Source: Calonectria ilicicola (Eukaryota > Ascomycota > Sordariomycetes > Hypocreales > Nectriaceae). Taken from it: 64,000 nt of DNA. Location: NCBI GenBank assembly GCA_020809705.1, contig CP085826.1:5704001-5768000 (forward strand), written 5' to 3'. The notes beneath the pieces are model-generated. The model ran no database searches. It was not told the DNA's origin and saw only the letters and a list, made by a program, of their open reading frames with translations. Positions 59,742-64,000 of the stretch are shown one piece after another (the first letter of the stretch is position 1; every line of letters begins with the position of its first letter). The position numbers were made by a program, and so were the translations under genes.

Positions 59742-60206
59742 TTAAATCAATTCTGCCAAGTCAGCGGCGCCTTCGGCTGCCTGAATCAAACATTTGGTTT
59801 GCATACGAATGGCCTCGTTGTGGGTCTGTGTTGTCTTGATGATACCACTTAATTCTTCCTCAAAAGCGTCCATGCGCTCCTCAAGGTGACTAGCGATAGT
59901 CACCATAGTATCCTCAAGCTTCTGCAATTGATCTTGCAACAGTTGAAGTTGGTGTTTGGTCCCAGTCTTTCTTTTTCGTCGGTAGCCTCGTCGTCTTTTT
60001 TTCTCCCTGGAGCTCAAATCCGTGTCGGAGGCAGAGAGACTTGCATCGTCGTTAACCTCATGGCGTTTACGCTTCTTGGCAGACTTGGTATTATTATTCT
60101 CCGAATTGGTTGCTTGTTCGGGACTAATGGAATTTTCCTCTTGAGACGGCTCTGCTTTCAGGGTTTGTCCATCACTGGGAGGTTCCAACTCTTGTGAGGA
60201 TTTCAT
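59742..60206 (-). CDS. unrecognised small basic coiled-coil protein
   Basis: 154 residues from the ATG at 60206. Residues 1-50 are polar and disordered. Residues about 45-85 carry several basic clusters (KKRKRHE, KKRRRGYRRKRK) likely to direct it to the nucleus. The C-terminal 65 residues are a coiled coil (LQLLQDQLQKLEDTMVTIASHLEERM). The frame is open upstream to 60410 with protein-like sequence (RFVLCIDKIKTIIQKGYCIALGS), but no ATG lies there and a stop codon precedes it. An upstream exon is therefore possible though not found. Function is unknown. Confidence 0.45.
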   Translation of the reverse strand: MKSSQELEPPSDGQTLKAEPSQEENSISPEQATNSENNNTKSAKKRKRHEVNDDASLSASDTDLSSREKKRRRGYRRKRKTGTKHQLQLLQDQLQKLEDTMVTIASHLEERMDAFEEELSGIIKTTQTHNEAIRMQTKCLIQAAEGAADLAELI

Positions 60207-60993
60207 TGTCGGGCGGCGTTGTCTAGAGGCAAAGCCAGCTTGTGTATGGACGAAGACCGGGATTTTCTGACTTCCGAGGGCAATGCAATATCCTTTCTGA
60301 ATAATTGTCTTGATTTTGTCGATGCAGAGAACGAAACGTTGGGCTAGAGGCCTCGTTTTATCGCAAGTCTGGTTTAAAGGAGATGAGTCCCTGGATGACT
60401 CCGCGCCCAAGATTCAAGTCAATAACAAGTCGGGGCGTGAATTTGCAGTCAAAAACCGAAGGGAATTTTTGTGAAATGCGGCGCTACGCAGATCAACACG
60501 GCAATTCTTCCTCTTGCCAGTGATTTTGAGCGTGTCTAAGATGAAGGCAAGGACTTGGAAACCATTTCCTAGGAATGCACGCTAGGGGCAAGTCTTTGAT
60601 GACTGTGATTCACTGACTTTACAATTTGGAAGGTTCACATATTCGCTAAATAATCCGTGCAGTGCAACTGTCTAGTGCAATGTGCAGCCCAGTTGCGAAG
60701 CTGGTGCATAGTGAATCATTGGGAAAGGGCAGTTGCCGCTTGCATCGCTAGTGTGGCGCTTGAAGGTGGCTCGTGTCATGGTGTGGCTCAGGCATGACTC
60801 GAGTTCAGCCTCAATGGTGGGGTGCTCAGTTGGTTAGGAACCCCGCCGTCATGGACAGCTTCAGGGCATGTCCAGAATCTTCTACTGGCTGTCGAGCTCT
60901 ACCTTCTACTGAACTCCGAATTCTAAACTCCTTCTCTTGAAAATATCTTTCGGATTTCACCTATAGAGTTGGATCGTTTCTTCTTCTGCCAAG
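60207..60993. promoter_or_regulatory. divergent promoter between the small coiled-coil gene and CDC37
   Basis: 787 bp. AGAATCTTCT at 60874-60883 is a perfect two-unit heat-shock element (GAA, two bases, TTC) 111 bp before the CDC37 start. A GCTCAGTTGGTTAGG string at 60823-60837 resembles a tRNA D-arm, but no T-arm follows. Confidence 0.4.
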
Positions 60994-62538
60994 ATGCCCG
61001 TTGACTACAGCAAATGGGTAAGCTGCAGCGGCCTCCTCTGCTTGAATCCGCTGACACACATTGACTATCTAGGATGCCCTGGAGCTCAGTGATGACTCCG
61101 ACGTCGAAGTGCACCCCAACGTCGACAAGCGGTCCTTTATTCGAGCCAAGCAAGCTCAGATCCACCAGGAACGCCAGCAGCGCAAGGTCCAGATCGAGGC
61201 GCTCAAGTATGAGCGCATCATCAACGATGGTCTGATGAAGCGCATCTCTGCGCTTCTAGCCTCGCTTCGAGCCCATGCTTCTGAGGCTGCGACCCGTAAT
61301 CCTGCTGAGGTGGCATTCCAGGCTGTCATGGAGTCAGCTGGCAACCCCAAGGATGACCAGCCCCCGCCACGACCCGAGGGCGTACACACGGAGGAGAAAG
61401 AACTGCCCAGTTACTCCAAAATGATGGCCACCCTTCTGGACCAGGTCAACAAAGCTCTAGACGAGAAGAAGCCCGACAACCGATACGAGGCGATGGTTGA
61501 GGAGATCCAGGGGCATGAGGATAAGGTCAAGGCACTGCAGAACGATCTGTTGGCAAAACTGGCCGAGCTAGAGAAGGAGGAGGGCAGGAAGATTACCAGC
61601 GAGGGTATTCACACTGGCTTTGACAGTTCGCACGTCAACAAGTCGAAGCCCACAGACAAGAAGGAATCTACCCAGGTGGAACTATTGAACCCCAACTTTA
61701 GCAGCGCCTCTGGCGGTGCTAAAGAGGAAGTCAAGATTGATGATGACGAGGAAATCGAGGCATCTCCTGCAGCCAAGAAGTTTGGACAGATCAAATCTGA
61801 TGATTACTCATCAAGCTTGCAATTCCTGTCACAGAACCCTCAGATCCTAGTTGAACGAGAGACTGATGGTCTGCTTGTTCTAGCCTTTGATGCCGCCCTT
61901 GAAGAAAAATATGATCTCGCAAGACAATATGTGCACCAGGCACTACTCTTGCAGTACTGCCGTGCCCTGGGCAAGGACGGTGTAGGCTTGTTCTTCAAGC
62001 GTATCACAACCAAGGGTCACCAGGCTCAGGAAGTTTTCTACAAGGATGTTCAGGATACGTTTATGAAAATCCGAACACGATCAAAGGAGATCGTTGCGGA
62101 ACGCGCTAAGGAGGGTGAGGCGGAAGGCGTGGAGCAGATCCAGCTACATGCCGTGGAGCCGGGAACCGTCATTCAGATCAAGGTTCCAGCAGCTGACAGC
62201 CAAGACCCAGAGGAACAAGAGGCGCGTAAGATTTACGACGGGTTCAAGCCCGAAATGAAGAAGGCTCTGGAATCTGGCGAGCTGGACAAGGTAAACAAGG
62301 TACTGGGCGACATGAAGATCGACGAAGCTGAAGAGCTGGTTGGTCTGTTTGGCGAGGTATGTGACAAATATTATTCGTTTGGAGAGACGGCACAGGAAGC
62401 TAACAAGGTGATGAACAGGCAAACATTTTGAGTCTGGAAGAGCAAATTATCGATGCGACAACAGAGGAAGGGCAGCAACAGCTCAAGGAGATTGAGGCTG
62501 CAGCAGCTGAAAACAAGCTGGCAGATGACCCCGAGTAA
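60994..62538 (+). CDS. CDC37: Hsp90 co-chaperone Cdc37
   Basis: Three exons, 60994-61017, 61073-62356 and 62419-62538, encode 475 residues. Introns are 55 and 62 bp; the second has branch GCTAAC and acceptor ACAG. The N-terminus MPVDYSKWDALELSDDSD is the conserved kinase-recognition end. Ser14 sits in the SDD context phosphorylated by CK2 in other Cdc37 proteins. A coiled coil covers about 25-190, the Hsp90-binding middle domain about 250-385 (SLQFLSQNPQILVERETDGLLVLAFDAAL), and a helical C-terminal part ends in LADDPE. Cdc37 loads protein kinases onto Hsp90 in the cytosol. Stopping at the end of the second-exon frame would truncate the protein, so the third exon is needed. Confidence 0.96.
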
Positions 62539-64000
62539 AAATGCACGCCAAGGATTACAATGACGCCAAGTTTGAGAGCTACGGTGCCTAGCGATGACAT
62601 ATTGTGCAAGAAGTAAAGGGAAAGAAAAAAAAAATCACATAAGCAAGATTGCACATACACTTGCTAGGGCTGATGGGCGCCCTTTGATGGAGGGAAGGGT
62701 AAATGACTTTTGCATGTCTGCAGGAGTTGCTTGCATGTATGGCACTGTCAAGAAGAAAAAGAAAATTAAATGTCGCAAATGATAAACTAGTTGTGGCAAG
62801 TATAGTGCTGTGCGCATTTGTGGTGCATGGGCAGTCAAAGCAGACAAGAATGCTTTCGCATGCGGCTCTCGCCGAGATGACGTTCAAGGGTCTGGGCTGT
62901 GAAGGAGATTTGTCTCGATTTCCCGCCGTCAAACACGGTAACGTAAGCCCTGGCCAAGGGAGAACAAGGCCTCTGGTCTAGACCGGGCTACGCGACACTG
63001 CCAAACGGTTCATGTTCGGGAGTTGTGGCAATCAGATCGGCATGGAGCATCCTGGGTCCCATGTCTGTTCAGCAGTGCAACGAGTGTGGCGCGGTACTGG
63101 ATTGCATAAAATAAAAATAGAAGCATTACTCGCGATGTGCGAATCGTTTTTTTTTTTTGCAGTGGTACGTAGTCTGTATGGGTGGCGCACTGCCTCGCCG
63201 CGCACGCCGCCACTCCCTCCTGCAACAAGGTGTGCGCCAGCGTCTCAAACTTGGGGCAGCGGCTGACGGGATAGCCGCATCGGGATGAATGCACCATGGT
63301 GCGTGTGCATCGCGGGAAAAGAAAAAGTAAAGTAAAGGAGAGACGGAGGAGGGTGAGAAGCTCAGAGCGAGAAGGGTCATGGCATGATGGTTTGTTGCCC
63401 TGCCACGGCGTTCTCAAATTCAAGGTTATTCGGTTTTAAAGGACCGGGGATATTGCTGGGTAGCCTGTGGATCTACTGGGCTGCGTGGCTGTTGTCCGGG
63501 TCGATCTCTCGCGGGAAGCGTTTAAATGTGAGACTGGCTGAAGAAGCGAGCGGCTCTGTGTTGCTTGGTGAATGAATGAGTGAGTGAGGCTGTGATCAGT
63601 GATTTGTGATTTGTATTTGCGAGGGTGCACACAATGCCAAGACCACTGGCATGATTGGTAAGTGCTGAAGCTTAAAGATGGTGCCCTCACGTTCTCCTCT
63701 CATGACGCCAAGGCGGACAAGGATGTCTGTTTTTTATGCCTCTCGTTTGGGATATTGATATGGGGCTTAACAGGTGGTCCTCCTTGGAGATCTGCAGTCG
63801 TGCAACCAAGTAAGCTGCAGTTTGTTCACCGGACAATTCTAAAAGATGTGCATGTACACAAAACTGTGATGGCCAGCCAACCCCCGATTTGCCGCCAATG
63901 GACGGGAGGTGTTGCCACAAGCCAAGACGCCGTCGGCTGATGACGAAGCACAACGCATAGCAGTTGGTCCTTGGCGGTTCTAGATCTGTTGACCTGATGA
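62539..64000. other. gene-free stretch at the right edge
   Basis: Begins with the 3' region of CDC37. Short A/T runs (62625-62635, 63149-63158) and overlapping small frames on both strands show no recognisable product. A gene running off the right edge cannot be excluded. Confidence 0.5.

Noticed and set aside
60823..60837. tRNA D-arm-like string GCTCAGTTGGTTAGG
   Set aside because: No T-arm (GGTTCRANYCC) or acceptor pairing is found within the next 80 bases.

Overview
The window is nuclear DNA of a filamentous ascomycete (Pezizomycotina; a sordariomycete, possibly Hypocreales, fits best). Genes are interrupted by short introns, mostly 50 to 65 bp. These have GTRNGT-type donors and a CTRAC-type branch point 6 to 20 bases before the acceptor. 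Every confidently named gene is a single-copy eukaryotic housekeeping or signalling gene. I see no transposon, tRNA, rRNA or CRISPR array and no secondary-metabolite cluster. All exon boundaries were worked out by hand from splice signals and frame continuity, so they are predictions.

Layout. 1-6783: no supportable gene. 6784-11332: a (6-4) photolyase/cryptochrome, a mitochondrial TPR-like protein (minus strand) and the U3 snoRNP factor Utp16. 11333-20221: about 8.9 kb without a supportable gene. 20222-23846: a 1170-residue RING-PH-VWA protein resembling Far1/Ste5 scaffolds. 24852-26809: CCT8, a chaperonin ring subunit (minus). 27882-28902: an HMG-box Nhp10-like protein. 29352-31058: a DUF155/Rmd1-like membrane protein (minus). 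31967-33447: a saccharopine-dehydrogenase-like oxidoreductase (minus). 34702-35342: ribosomal protein eL43. 35343-39266: a long gene-free, partly pyrimidine-rich leader. 39267-41275: a RING-PHD protein of the Asr1/PHRF1 type. 42436-43637: mitochondrial ribosomal protein mL46. 44418-48212: SMC3 (minus). 48213-51782: a long divergent promoter/leader interval. 51783-57639: MOT1. 58016-59014 and 59742-60206: two unrecognised coiled-coil proteins (minus). 60994-62538: CDC37. 62539-64000: nothing recognisable.

The genes are not an obvious functional cluster, but nuclear information genes dominate: cohesin (SMC3), TBP recycling (MOT1), a probable INO80 HMG subunit, a PHD/RING protein expected to act on RNA polymerase II, DNA repair (photolyase) and ribosome synthesis (UTP16, eL43, mL46). 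CCT8 and CDC37 serve protein folding.

The most interesting observations are these. MOT1 has a predicted 5'-leader intron with two alternative acceptors, and the choice would keep or remove upstream start codons. There are 18-base exons in eL43 and MOT1. The Far1/Ste5-like architecture is notable. A lineage-restricted coiled-coil gene pair lies between MOT1 and CDC37. Short repeat motifs (TCGCA and CCCAAG types) recur in gene-free leader DNA. I did not find a convincing wholly new system.
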